Assembly (NCBI GenBank): GCA_001574975.1
Contig: KQ965793.1
Coordinates: forward strand, 270,217 to 280,883
DNA from: Gonapodya prolifera JEL478
Taxonomy: Eukaryota; Monoblepharomycota; Monoblepharidomycetes; Monoblepharidales; Gonapodyaceae
Reading direction: 5' to 3'
DNA length: 10,667 nt
This document shows positions 1-8,943 of this stretch, piece after piece (position 1 is the stretch's first letter; every line of letters starts with the position of its first letter). The position numbers were made by a program, and so were the translations under genes. Below the pieces are notes generated by a model, which was not told where the DNA came from, did not search any database, and was given only the letters and a program-made list of their open reading frames with translations.

Positions 1-26
1 CTTTCTTCGGCTTCCCTTCACGCTCG

Positions 27-2949
27 ATGCTTCCGCTGCTCGCATCTGACTCGGGCGCAGTCCTCACCCGCGCAGTGCCCTCTGCACTCGCGTCCATGCG
101 CTGCGCTCACGCCGTCTCGTCCCGTGCGCGAGTCGACCGCGGGTCGCACAGAAAGTCGCACATCACGCGCGAGTTTGCTGCGAGGGCGGGACAGGGAGGA
201 CAGGGAGGACAGGGAGGACAGGGAGGACAGAGAGGACAGAGAGGACAGGGAGGACAGGCCCAGACAACGCTCACGCAGGAGGCCAAGGTGCTCACCCATG
301 ACTCGATTTCGCCCGCGATTAGAAACGCAGAGTATGCAGTCAGGGGTGAACTCGCCATTAGGGCAGAGCATCTTAGAGGCGTACGTGCCCCGCTCTGCCG
401 TGTTGGGCTGGTTGAGAATCACCTGTTTTTNNCCCCCTCTCCAGCAACTCGACTCATCCCCATCCTCGCTCCCATTCTCTCAAATCACAAACGTCAACAT
501 CGGCAATCCACAGCAGCTCAAGCAGAAGCCCATATCGTTCATCAGACAGGTCCTTGCCCTTGCAACCTACCCCGCGCTTATGGACGACCCGGCCTGCGCT
601 TCTCTTTTCCCGCCCGATGTCGTCAACAGGGCAAAGACCCTGCTCAAGGCTGCTGGGGGAAGTGTTGGTGCTTACAGTCATTCCAAAGGTGAGTCGCGAC
701 TTGCGAGCGCAGCGAGTGCGGTCCGAGACACCGAGCGCAGCGAGACGTCTACCGGAGGCGAATGATCTGCCGCGAAGCGGCTATTAGCGCGCGGAGCGCA
801 TATTTCCGCCGGAGGCGAGTGGTGAACGAGAGAGAAGAAAAGTGACGTGTCACAGTGAACGATGGTCCGTTTTGTCATGGGGGGTGGCAGTGGTGACGTG
901 TCGCGTCAAACATTCTGGCCATTCGGACATGGTGGATGACGTGACCGGGACTGTCGACCTGTTCACCATGGGCTCTCGTCCATTTCTGTTTTACTTACAC
1001 GACACGATGCCACTCCTTCCACCTACCTCCAGGCGTCCCGCTCATTCGCGAAAGCGTCGCCAAGTTCATCGAGCGAAGAGACGGGTTCCCCGCGGACCCG
1101 GAGAATATCTTCATCACTGCTGGGTGGGTAGAGTTGTGAATTTAGGAAGCGAAGCGTGGGGGTGATGAAACTGTGGGCGTGGAGTCCGTGAAAGGAGCAG
1201 TACAGATGGATGTGGGAATCCTGTTCTTCTCTTTCACTCCGAGTGAAGTGTCCTCGCTGTTCCGGTGTCGCATCGAGTTCGGGCGGAGGATCCAGTCTGC
1301 CTTCTTCTCCACGTGCTTCTTGCTTCTTGCGTGTTGGGGTACTCCGCCTTTGTGAAGTCCCCCACATCTCATCTTCCTTTACCCCGCCCACGCCTGCCTT
1401 CCCCTCCCCCTCCATGCAGCGCCTCCCCCGGCGTCCAAACCGTCCTGCAAACCATTATCTCCCACCCCTCCGTCGGAATCCTGATCCCGATCCCACAATA
1501 CCCGCTGTACACCGCCTCGATCGCCCTGTTCAACGGAACCCCCGTTCCTTACTACCTCTCGGAAGAAAATGGGTGGTCGCTGGACACGCAGGAGATGGAA
1601 AAGGCCATCGTCGAGGCCAGAGCGAAAGGGGTGGATGTGAGGGCGGTGTGTGTGATTAATCCGGGGAATCCGACGGGGAGTGTGTTGAGTGTGGAGAATA
1701 TTAGGGAGGTGGGTTGGGCTGATGGAAGGGGGTTCTGGGGTATGGGACGTATCGATTCAGTCTGTTCTGGTTCTCAACCTGCTTTACCGACCGCCCACCG
1801 CCCACCACCGACCACCCACTGCCCGCCTCACGCACCAGATCATCCGCATCGCCGCGCGCCACCGCCTCGTGATCCTCGCCGACGAAGTGTACCAGGAAAA
1901 CGTGTACATCCGGGACCGCCGCCCGTTCCATTCGTTCAAAAAGGTGCTCAAGAGTTTGGACGAGGAAGGCGCCAATGTCGAGCTGTTTTCGTTCCATAGT
2001 GTGTCCAAGGGTGTTGTCGGGGAGTGTGGACTGAGGGGGGCGTATTTTGAGGCTGTTGGTGAGTTTTGTGGCAGGGAATCTGCGAGGTTTGAAGAGCTTT
2101 GGGAGGAGAAGACTGAAGAAGTATGGTGGTACTTGGAAGATTTTGGCGAAATTCCTTGGTTCGAGGAGAAAGAGAGATTGATCCCTTTGCATGGATCATG
2201 CTGCTACGTGTGGCACAAAAGCCTATCAAAGAAACACCTAACACCCCGCCCCCCACCCCACCCGACCAGGTATCGACCCCGCCGTGATCGACCAGATCTA
2301 CAAAGTCGCCTCCATCAACCTGTGCCCCAACGTGCTCGGCCAGATCGCGGTCGAGTGCATGGTCAACCCGCCCAAGCGGGGGGACGCGTCGTATGTGGTG
2401 TATAAGAAGGAGACTGAAGGGATTTATGGTGCGTGGTGGTGGGGCTGCGGGGGATCGCGGGGGGTTGTTGGTTCACTCTTTGGTCTTTGGTCGCCCACTC
2501 ACCCGCCTTGCCCACCACCCCAAACCGCACTCCCACACAACCCAGATTCCCTCCGCCGCCGCGCGTTCAAGCTCGCCGACGCCTTTAACACGCTCACCAA
2601 TGTGTCGTGCCAGTCGCCGGACGGCGCGCTGTACTTGTTCCCTCAAATCCGTCTGCCCAAGAAGGCCCTCGAGGAGGCCAAGCGTCGCGGGAAAGTGCCC
2701 GACGCGTTTTATGCCCTGGAAATGCTGGATGCGACCGGTGTGGTGAGTTGGCCTTTCAGGGGGTTAGGGTTGGGGTGGGTTTGTGCTGACCCGTGGTTTC
2801 GACAGTGTGTCGTCCCCGGCTCCGGGTTCGGGCAGAAGGAAGGCACGTTCCACTTCCGCTCGACCTTCTTACCGCCCGAAGAGACCTTTGACGAGTTCAT
2901 TGAGCGGCTGCGCGACTTCCACGAGAGGTTTATGGTAGAGTACAGCTAG
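27..2949 (+). CDS. ALT1: Alanine aminotransferase, probably mitochondrial (8 exons)
   Basis: A PLP-dependent class I aminotransferase that interconverts alanine plus 2-oxoglutarate with pyruvate plus glutamate. Exons read from GT-AG borders: 27-380, 445-688, 1033-1123, 1420-1708, 1839-2058, 2270-2428, 2546-2742, 2806-2949; all phases agree and give 565 residues. The family signature AEYAVRG is in exon 1, NIGNPQQL and GAYSHSKG in exon 2, PIPQYPLY near residues 253-260, NPGNPTG at 310-316, ADEVY at 340-344, the Schiff-base lysine in SVSKG at 383, and the carboxylate-binding arginine in FHFRST at 536. The catalytic part is complete. The first ~80 residues are Arg/Ala/Ser-rich and look like a mitochondrial presequence followed by a Gly-Gln repeat; length fits the mitochondrial yeast enzyme better than the cytosolic form. 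ATG 27 is the only upstream in-frame start seen, but another exon outside the window could supply the N-terminus. Identity is near certain; the N-terminus is inferred. Confidence 0.93.
189..260 (+). repeat. 9-bp minisatellite coding a Gly-Gln linker in ALT exon 1
   Basis: Eight tandem units of GGACAGGGA lie head to tail; units 5 and 6 read GGACAGAGA and the last ends in GCC. The unit is a multiple of three and has no stop in any forward frame, so copy number can change without breaking the gene. In the ALT frame it codes GQG/GQR repeats between the presumed mitochondrial presequence and the conserved domain. The same stretch opens long shadow frames on both strands (EDR repeats forward, Leu-Ser-Ser repeats reverse). 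Confidence 0.85.
689..1032 (+). repeat. ALT intron 2 with a cluster of GC-rich mini-hairpins
   Basis: This 344-nt intron (donor GTGAGT, acceptor CAG) is much longer than the 52-85 nt introns common elsewhere in the window. Its first part, about 695-835, is packed with related short GC-rich units. GAGCGCAGCGAG occurs exactly twice (705-716 and 733-744). CCGCGAAGCGG (770-780) and GCGCGCGGAGCGC fold as short stems around purine loops, and CCGGAGGCGA occurs twice. Further on, GTGACGTGTC appears near 842 and again near 892. It looks like an inserted or expanded hairpin-type repeat rather than ordinary intron sequence. I do not recognise the family. Confidence 0.6.
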
Positions 2950-3002
2950 ACGAATGTGTAGACCAGACTGGACTGGGGTGTAGACTGAGACTAGGGTCTT
3001 TG

Positions 3003-3009
3003 TATAATA
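3003..3009 (+). promoter_or_regulatory. Possible TATA-like element before DYNC2I2
   Basis: The AT-rich string TATAATA lies about 80 nt upstream of the proposed start at 3091, inside the 141-nt gap after the ALT stop. It is the only TATA-like run in that gap. Weak evidence; no other promoter element is seen. Confidence 0.25.
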
Positions 3010-3090
3010 TGAAAAAGCGTTTTCTGTTTGAAATAGGGCTTGAAAAGTTTGAGAGGTCATTTGAATGTAAGCACGCCCGGGAAACAACAC

Positions 3091-5306
3091 ATGATTCGGT
3101 TCTCAGACTGCGCAGGACCGCTCGCATCGTTCGAATCGCGGCCCCCAGAGCCTCCACGGACTCAAGAATCGGCAACAGGGACGGACGTCGTGAGGACTGC
3201 TGGTGAGTGTTCCAACTTTGGCGGACCAAGTCTTCTTCCATTCTCGACACCACTTCTCGCAGATGTCTCGTCGCAATGGGACCAGCCAATTTCGCAGGGG
3301 GTTCGTCTCGCCCCGCTCTTTCCGAATGAAACCGCGCGCTGCCTGATTGACGAAAACGAAAAACATGGCAGACGCAAACCGCATCCACGGAAACCATCAA
3401 TCAATCGCCACCCGGGTCCACGACGGGGTTCCAGCCGTACAACTACGCCAACCTCGTGGCCTTTCTTCACAGGATCGAGAAGCCGTTGTCGGCCCAGCTT
3501 CTCAAAAATTTGAGGACGGCAGAGTGTTTTGCGGGTGCGAGAACCCTCCCTTTGGGAATCGTTGCGGCGGAGCTGGGTCTGAGTGGGCTGCTGTTGTCGT
3601 AGGGAATTCGCCTCTGGAAGCGGCAACCGAGCGCCAGCGGGGACTGAGACAGGTCACGTCCTTTCAAGCAGCCGGACCGTGTTTGTCGCTCGCGTGGAAC
3701 TGCAACAAGACCCTCGTCGCGGCCGCGTGAGCTGCGCTTGGACCGCCCTTTTTGTATCGAAACTGTGGGTCACGGTTTGTTGTGTGACAGGTGTGCTGCA
3801 TCGCAAGGTGGAACACTCGACATATTCAGCGTCTCCCGCCTTGACAAGCCGGAGTTGCGTAGACGGATATACACAGATGTCAGTTGATGAAAATGAGCGT
3901 GATGGTACACTTGCTGAGTAATGAAACTCCCCGCCTGCCCACTCTTCTTTTGTCTGCTCCAAGTATGTGGTCACATCAGTGAGCTGGCATCCACACAGCC
4001 CGTCTGTCGTCGCGGGAGGGACGTCAAAGGGAACTATCACGGTGTGGAACCTTAACAATGAACTGGCAGATCGTGGGGTGGAGTTTGTAGCACAATGGGG
4101 CCATGATCAGGTTCCTTCAAAGAACAATTGCGAGCCAGTTGTGCAAGTACGAACATGGACATTTGCTAAGATAATTTGGCACTCATTCTAATTTATTCTA
4201 GGTGAGCTGGGCCCATAACAACCAGACAAACACTGTTGAGGTACATTTGGCAGTCTGAAGAATGTAGACCTCCAAATGAGACTGTGCTTTTGCAGTTTCT
4301 GAGCTTGAACAAGAGAGGGTTCTTATCATGTTGGCACTGGGATGGTGAAGATCTCAAGCAAAGCAGTTGGTGGGTACATGACACATGTCTTGAAAGTTGA
4401 TGAAAGGAACCCTTGGGAAGTGACGGCAACAATTACCAGTATTGGATTTCCCCTTCTGTCAGTTCCCAAGAATTTGAGGCATAGGCCTATGGAAAGCAGT
4501 ATTCATAGTCCAAATCACAACGATGTGAATCTAATTGGTTTGTGGTTTTGTTTTTCCTGGTTTTCATAAACTCAGAACAAACAAACACATGGATCTTGTG
4601 CTCCTGCAAAGGGACATCATTTATTTGTCTCAAGACTGGCAACATCATTGTGGGAACAAAGACAGGGTATGTCATGAGAGTAGAGCAACAATTTTTGAAC
4701 CCTTCGTCAAGGAAGTCCATTGCCAAGGGTGAGTTGAATTCTGGAAGTGCCACATCTCATGTGTGATTTTCTATTATCTGGCATGGCTTTCTCAAGAGCT
4801 ACAAAGCAGTGTCAATTTCTCCTACATGCCCCATTTGGGTGCTGTTCTTTCAATAGCAGAAGGTTCCTTACCTTTAACCTTTATAACTTGTGCCAAAGAT
4901 TTCAAAGTGCACTTCTACCAGGAGTATCAAGTATGAGCCTCAACAAAAGCTTCCAACTATTTACGGCTGTGACCTTCTGATGCCTCCTTAGGAGAAACCT
5001 CAAAGAGTTTTGACTGTGCAATCACTCCCAATTGGGATTTTAAACATCATGGCAAATGACACCTTGGTAATCACAGAGGATGGCTCTTTGGTTCAAACTA
5101 GTACTGTGAGTGACTGGATTAAGAATTTAACTTGGCATGGAACTTTCAGAGCTGAAACTTTGATTGTTATATAATAAATTTAGGGAGAAAAGATATTTGA
5201 AAAGCCAATTGTGGAATGTGAGATTTTGACAGCATCATCATCAATGTACTCAACCAGCATTGTGGGAAGCAGTAAAGGATCCCTTTGTATAGTTTCAAAG
5301 AGATGA
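3091..5306 (+). CDS. DYNC2I2: Dynein-2 (IFT) intermediate chain, WDR34/FAP133-like WD-repeat protein (13 exons)
   Basis: Intermediate chain of the dynein that drives retrograde intraflagellar transport. Exons by GT-AG borders: 3091-3202, 3263-3300, 3372-3534, 3603-3726, 3791-3878, 3964-4146, 4202-4240, 4296-4344, 4397-4537, 4576-4728, 4797-4930, 4992-5105, 5184-5306; every phase agrees, giving 486 residues against about 536 in human. N-terminal SSQW and TQTAS (LC8-type TQT at residues 51-53) precede a helix around NLVAFLHRIEKPL, matching the WDR34 light-chain-binding region. WD-type blades follow: TSVSWHPHSPSVVAGG (from 179), PVVQVSWAH, GFLSCWHWD, NIIVGTKTGYVMRV, VNFSYMPHLGAVLSI and KDFKVHFY, in the same order as WDR34. 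The exons around 3300-3600 and 4344-4576 are the least certain, and intron 9 would be only 38 nt. ATG 3091 is the first usable in-frame ATG. The best alternative is another dynein intermediate chain (axonemal). Confidence 0.78.
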
Positions 5307-5837
5307 ATATTGAATATATAAACACAATTGATGCTTCATCCAGGAGCGTGTTTATAGTTAACTATGGTTTACAATCAGCAAGTTTTGGGTAAACACAAAA
5401 ATTTCCACAGATGCAGCACAGCGCACCAATAAAGTCAAGTAGGAGTAAAACTCAATCCTGTTGGCAAAGCCAAATGTACTCAAATTTTGCTGACTCAACT
5501 CAAAAGCTGCTTCAAAATGGCCCAACCAGACAAGCTCTTCCCTAACTCCTACTCAACTTTTTTTTCCTCATTTTTGCCCTCTGTACTTGACTCAACTGGA
5601 CAGACTTGATGGACTTAAACTGGCCAATAGTTTTAGCATCACTTACACAGCACAGGCAACATTGAATTAGCCTATAAGATGGATTAGAAAGCTGAATTAT
5701 ATTGTAGTGTTCCACATTGCCTTTATTACTCCACAGTTCACTACCTTCTTTCCATGATCATCATTGTGGGGAATCCATAGCAGGTTGGAGGCTGGAACAG
5801 TGGCCATCCCACTACTTGAGTTGGGTCTGTTCATTGA
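5307..5837. other. AT-rich intergenic stretch without a recognised gene
   Basis: No coding region could be supported. It holds a perfect hairpin TTGGC-AAA-GCCAA (5461-5473), a 9-bp inverted pair AGTAGGAGT (5438-5446) and ACTCCTACT (5545-5553), two GACTCAACT words (from about 5492 and 5588), and an 8-T run near 5560. These could be remains of a small non-autonomous repeat or of the 5' part of element A, but no element ends or target duplication were found. Confidence 0.4.
5428..5433 (+). terminator. Possible polyadenylation signal AATAAA after DYNC2I2
   Basis: A canonical AATAAA hexamer sits about 120 nt after the proposed DYNC2I2 stop and is the first one downstream. AT-rich DNA makes a chance match possible. 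Confidence 0.35.
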
Positions 5838-7615
5838 ATTTGCACTCTTGAGAAGGATTACAAGAGTCTGGATGGGTGGGCCAAATCAGAGATGCCTGTT
5901 CCAGAGAAAGAAGCTAAGTCAAAGGAATGTGAAGGAAGACTGCAACTTAAACCAGGAGCAAAATCAAAGATTCCAAAGCCAACTGGTTTGGGTCCAACTG
6001 TTTCAACCAGATTACACCCTCATCAGGCCAAAGAGTTGAGAATACCACCTGAGCCACCTAGTCCTTTAATTTTAGGTGCACCACCACCATCTCCAGCATC
6101 ACCCAAAGAGAAAGTAGAGTCTCCAGACCCAATAACAGATGCCAGGTTTAATCCAGAGACACCAGAGAAACAGAGAGGGCCTGGTGACAGGGGGAGTGAG
6201 GATGATTTAGGGTCACCAGACCGCTTCGTGATGCTTGTGACTATGGAGACCAAGGAGAAGATATCAGTTCCCCAAAGTTATCAAGAGGCAATTACACATG
6301 AATATGCAGAGAAATGGCAAATGGCCATGGAGGAGGAAGTTGCTCAATTGAAAAGCCAGGAGACTTATGATATTGTTGACAGACCAAAAGACCAATCAGT
6401 ATTAACTGGAAAATGGGTATTTGACTTGAAGTAATTAACTGGGAATGAGGTCAGATTTAAAGCTAGATGGTGTGCCAGGGGATTTGCCCAGGAATATGGA
6501 ATTGATTACTTTAACTCCTTTGCACCTGTAATGAATCCAAAGTCTTTGCTACACAACCTAGGTGAGCTGCACAAGCCTGTAATCTGCAGGAACGTGTATA
6601 TATGATCAGATGTACATAGCAAGACGTAATATNCATAGAACTCACCTGCAGGAACGTGATGCCAAACTTAGGGCACGTCCTGCAGGTGTGCACATCTAAA
6701 CCCGCGGCCACAGTAGTGGCACAGCAGCTAATACCCAACACTCATACTACACTATATACTCCACGTTAGTGGATGTCAGTGTGACAGTCTTGGCATATTA
6801 TTTTGCCAATAGCATCAGCAAATGGTATTGTGACAAGAACATATGATATTTCAATTTACTTATGGAAAATTGGAGGGGACAGTTTATCTTGAGCTTCCCC
6901 CTGGATTTAAGCAAGGGGATAAAGTCACAAAATTAAAAAGGTCTCTTTATGAATTGAAGCAGTCAGCTTACACTTATCTCAATGAGTTGAAGAAGGCACT
7001 ATTAGAAATGGGATTTGAGCAATTGAAAACTGACAGTGTGATTTTATCAAGAGAGATAAAAATGGAAACATTGAAATTATTATTGGAGGTCATGCGGATG
7101 ATTTATTGGCAGCTGCTAAGAGCTCTCAAAATTCTGGATGATTTTCAGAAAGAATTAGCAGAGAGATTTAAGCTTAAGGATAACATGCTGGCAGTATTCC
7201 TTGGAGTTGAGCCAGACAAAATCCTGAGACTTCACAATTACATAAATCACAGGAGAAAAATTCAGGATTTATTAGAAGACAATGGAATGTTGAATTCTAG
7301 GATAGTGAGCACTCCTTTGCAGCCAAATATTGAATTATCAAGGGCAGACTGCCCAAAGACAGAGGAAGAGAAAATTGGAATTGATCATAAACAATATAGA
7401 AGTGCAGTTGGAAGTTTGTTACATATTATGGTGATGACAAGGCCTGATATTTGCACTGCTGTGAAAATGTTGACTGAGGCTCTGGATAATCCAAGTCATT
7501 AACACATGTATGCTTTAAAATGGCTTTTGAGGTATTTGGCTGGAACTCTAAATGTTGGAATCACATACCTTGGATGCAATGAGTTAAGCAGGCAGCCTGA
7601 ATTTGTAGGGTCAAT
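5838..7615 (+). pseudogene. Element A: decayed Ty1/copia pol (integrase tail, reverse transcriptase)
   Basis: Remnant of a copia polyprotein. It begins in the integrase C-terminal tail (LEKDYKSLDGWAK near 5847) and a Pro-rich linker. It enters reverse transcriptase at AITHEYAEKWQMAMEEEV, then [27 protein letters not shown] and FAPV. After the interrupting solo LTR it resumes with ILPIASANG, KLEGTVYLELPPGFK and SLYELKQS, and ends at WLLRYLAGT near 7545. It is clearly dead. There is an in-frame TAA at 6432-6434, a frame change near 6850, two flanking the catalytic box near 7060 and 7125, and a TAA at 7501-7503 where the family has a residue. The catalytic YVDD appears as HADD. RNase H is missing because the fragment stops where the LTR of element B begins. 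The sister copy B is about two thirds identical at protein level. Confidence 0.88.
6547..6786 (-). mobile_element. Solo LTR of family D, copy 1 (inserted in element A)
   Basis: A 240-bp segment that on the minus strand starts TGTCACAC and ends GTGTAGCA. It is flanked by a perfect 5-bp target duplication GTCTT (6542-6546 and 6787-6791), the standard mark of LTR integration. It splits the reverse transcriptase of A between PKSL and the LPIASANG block. Apart from Ns it differs from the copy at 9779-10018 at only about four positions, all transitions, and lies in the opposite orientation. No internal retrotransposon sequence accompanies it, so it is a solo LTR left by LTR-LTR recombination. One N is at 6633. 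Confidence 0.85.
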
Positions 7616-7620
7616 TTGAT

Positions 7621-7868
7621 TGTGTTTGGTTGTCACTAGAGTTACAGCAGAAAAAATACAACTAAAGTGGCACAGTGCATTATCCTTTGGCTAGCCTCCA
7701 AACGTCAAAGTCCCCACACCACTATGTACAGAACCACAACCAGAACAGATAGAGACATGCTACAACTTGCTAATCTGTAGCACTCTTCAAGTTGTGTCCA
7801 CTAATGATCTCTGCAATACTCCAAGTTAAACACTTGATCCACAATTCAATAGACAATATGACTTAACA
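7621..7868 (-). mobile_element. Element B 3' LTR
   Basis: On the minus strand a terminal TGTTAAGT follows directly after the purine-rich tract, as expected for the start of a 3' LTR. The other end is placed at the CA of AACCAAACACA, giving about 248 bp. That end could be 2 bp shorter and is not confirmed by a target duplication. It abuts the broken end of element A. It contains a 7-bp inverted pair, TGCTACA and TGTAGCA, separated by about 11 nt. Its sequence differs from the LTRs of C and D. Confidence 0.6.
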
Positions 7869-7878
7869 CTCCCCCTGA
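7869..7878 (-). other. Element B polypurine tract
   Basis: The minus-strand string TCAGGGGGAG lies immediately before the TGTTAAGT that opens the LTR and about 30 nt after the RNase H stop. This is the position of the plus-strand primer for LTR retrotransposon reverse transcription. Confidence 0.7.
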
Positions 7879-7908
7879 AGGCTGACACTTAAGTTTCAGT
7901 CTTCCTAC

Positions 7909-8797
7909 TCATAGCATTCCCATTGATTCCCTATGCCTCTCAAATGGCTGCTTTGCAACTGGCTTGGTCATTATATCTGCAATGTTCTTTTGTGTTGGGC
8001 AATAGAGTAGGGAAAGAGTTCCTTGCTCAATCTCCCCCCTAATAAAGTGATACTTGATATCAAAGTGCTTTGACAACTTATGGTGAACAGGGTTCCTTGC
8101 AAGACTCTGGGCACTCTGATTATCTCCAAAAAGGGTTGGAACACCTTGGTCAATTCTTCCATACACCTTAACAGCTCCCCCTGCTTCCATGCCAAGTTCA
8201 TTCAAGAATTGCTTAATCCATAAAAGCTCCCTCATGGCATGATCCTGTGCCACATACTCTGCATGTGTTGTAGATGTAGCAACAAGATCCTGCTTTCCAC
8301 TAAACCAGCTTATAGCACCTCCTCCCAACATGAAAATATATCCACTCCTTGACTTTCTATCATAACATCCCTTGCAAAATCAGCATCATAATATCCATGA
8401 AGCTCAACATTTGTTCTGAATCTACATGGGTCATTGCAACTAAGATATGTTATCCCAAGGTCTTGTGTACCAGCAAGGTATCTTAACAGCCAGTGTAAAG
8501 CCTGAATATGCTTTTGGCTTAGATTATCCAAAGCCTCTGAAAGCATCTTCACAGCAGGACAGATATCAGGTCTAGTCATGATCATGATATGCATCAAAAT
8601 TCCCACTGTTTCAGAGTAGAATCTGTGGTTGATACCCTCTCTTTCTCCATCACTCTTTGGGCAATCAGCTTGAGAAAGCTCAACATTTGGCTGCAGTGGT
8701 GTGCTCACAGGTTGTGAATCAAGCATTTGAGTTTTCTCCAACAGTTCAAAAATCTTTCTCTTTTGACAGATTGAAATAGTGCCAGTCTTTTCATCTT
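7909..8797 (-). pseudogene. Element B: copia reverse transcriptase C-terminus and RNase H
   Basis: Read on the minus strand from 8797 down. The reverse transcriptase end shows RKIFELLEKTQMLDSQ, STPLQPNVELSQADCPK, MTRPDICPAVKMLSEALDN and HWLLRYLAGT. RNase H follows with the catalytic DADFA, HAEY and FGDNQSA motifs, then KHFDIKYHFIRG, and stops after ESMGML at 7909. A single-base frame change near 8361-8366 separates DADFARDV from the continuation DRKSRSGYIFMLGGG. Otherwise both parts are open, so this copy is younger than A. It begins abruptly at about 8797, where the LTR of C starts, and lacks gag, protease, integrase and the YVDD part. The exact joint is uncertain by some 15 nt, because translation can run a few residues into the LTR. 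Confidence 0.9.
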
Positions 8798-8805
8798 TGT
8801 TGAGA

Positions 8806-8906
8806 TGAGTCATAGGTGACTCATGATGTGACTCATAAGATGACTCATAGGGTGACTCATGGGTGAGTTATAGATAACTCACACATATGACTCATAGTAT
8901 GACTCA
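8806..8906 (+). promoter_or_regulatory. Array of seven TGACTCA (AP-1/Gcn4-type) sites in LTR C
   Basis: Exact matches start at 8806 (reverse complement TGAGTCA), 8817, 8829, 8841, 8853, 8888 and 8900, most followed by T or TAG. Degenerate copies fill the gap near 8862-8882 and near 8915. Spacing of the first five is 11-12 nt, about one helical turn. TGACTCA is the core target of bZIP factors of the Gcn4/AP-1 class. The array ends about 30 bp before a TATA box, which suits an upstream activating sequence. Binding is inferred. Confidence 0.65.
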
Positions 8907-8935
8907 TAGGTATTAGTCACAACTCAGCACATGCA

Positions 8936-8943
8936 TATAAATA
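8936..8943 (+). promoter_or_regulatory. TATA box of LTR C
   Basis: TATAAATA, downstream of the TGACTCA array and about 80 bp before the LTR end, the place expected for the U3 promoter. Confidence 0.65.

Noticed and set aside
18-422. Minus-strand frame with Leu-Ser-Ser repeats and plus-strand frame with EDR repeats
   Set aside because: Both are translations of the 9-bp minisatellite in other frames; the frame that carries AEYAVRG joins the rest of ALT.
431-432. Ns at 431-432, 6633 and 9872-9873 as signs of misassembly
   Set aside because: They are 1-2 bases each; the first is in an intron between matching exons and the others are in near-identical repeats, so ambiguous base calls explain them.
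1124-1419. Frames running through ALT intron 3 as separate genes
   Set aside because: They overlap well-marked splice sites and show no family resemblance.
2429-2545. 117-nt segment of ALT read as coding because it is open and a multiple of three
   Set aside because: It has a GTGCGT donor and CAG acceptor, and removing it restores the conserved EGIYDSLRRRAF block.
3301-3371. Continuous reading of the dynein exon past 3300
   Set aside because: The frame stays open but gives no family match and is out of frame with the PYNYANLVAFLHR block; a 71-nt intron with a CTGAT branch-like site restores phase.
6547-6786. D repeats as MITE-type DNA transposons
   Set aside because: Ends are TG...CA with only short imperfect inversion, and duplications are 5 bp, which fits solo LTRs better.
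8802-8930. Regular short repeats as a CRISPR array
   Set aside because: Units are only 7-10 bp with no unique spacers, the host is eukaryotic, and they lie in an LTR promoter.
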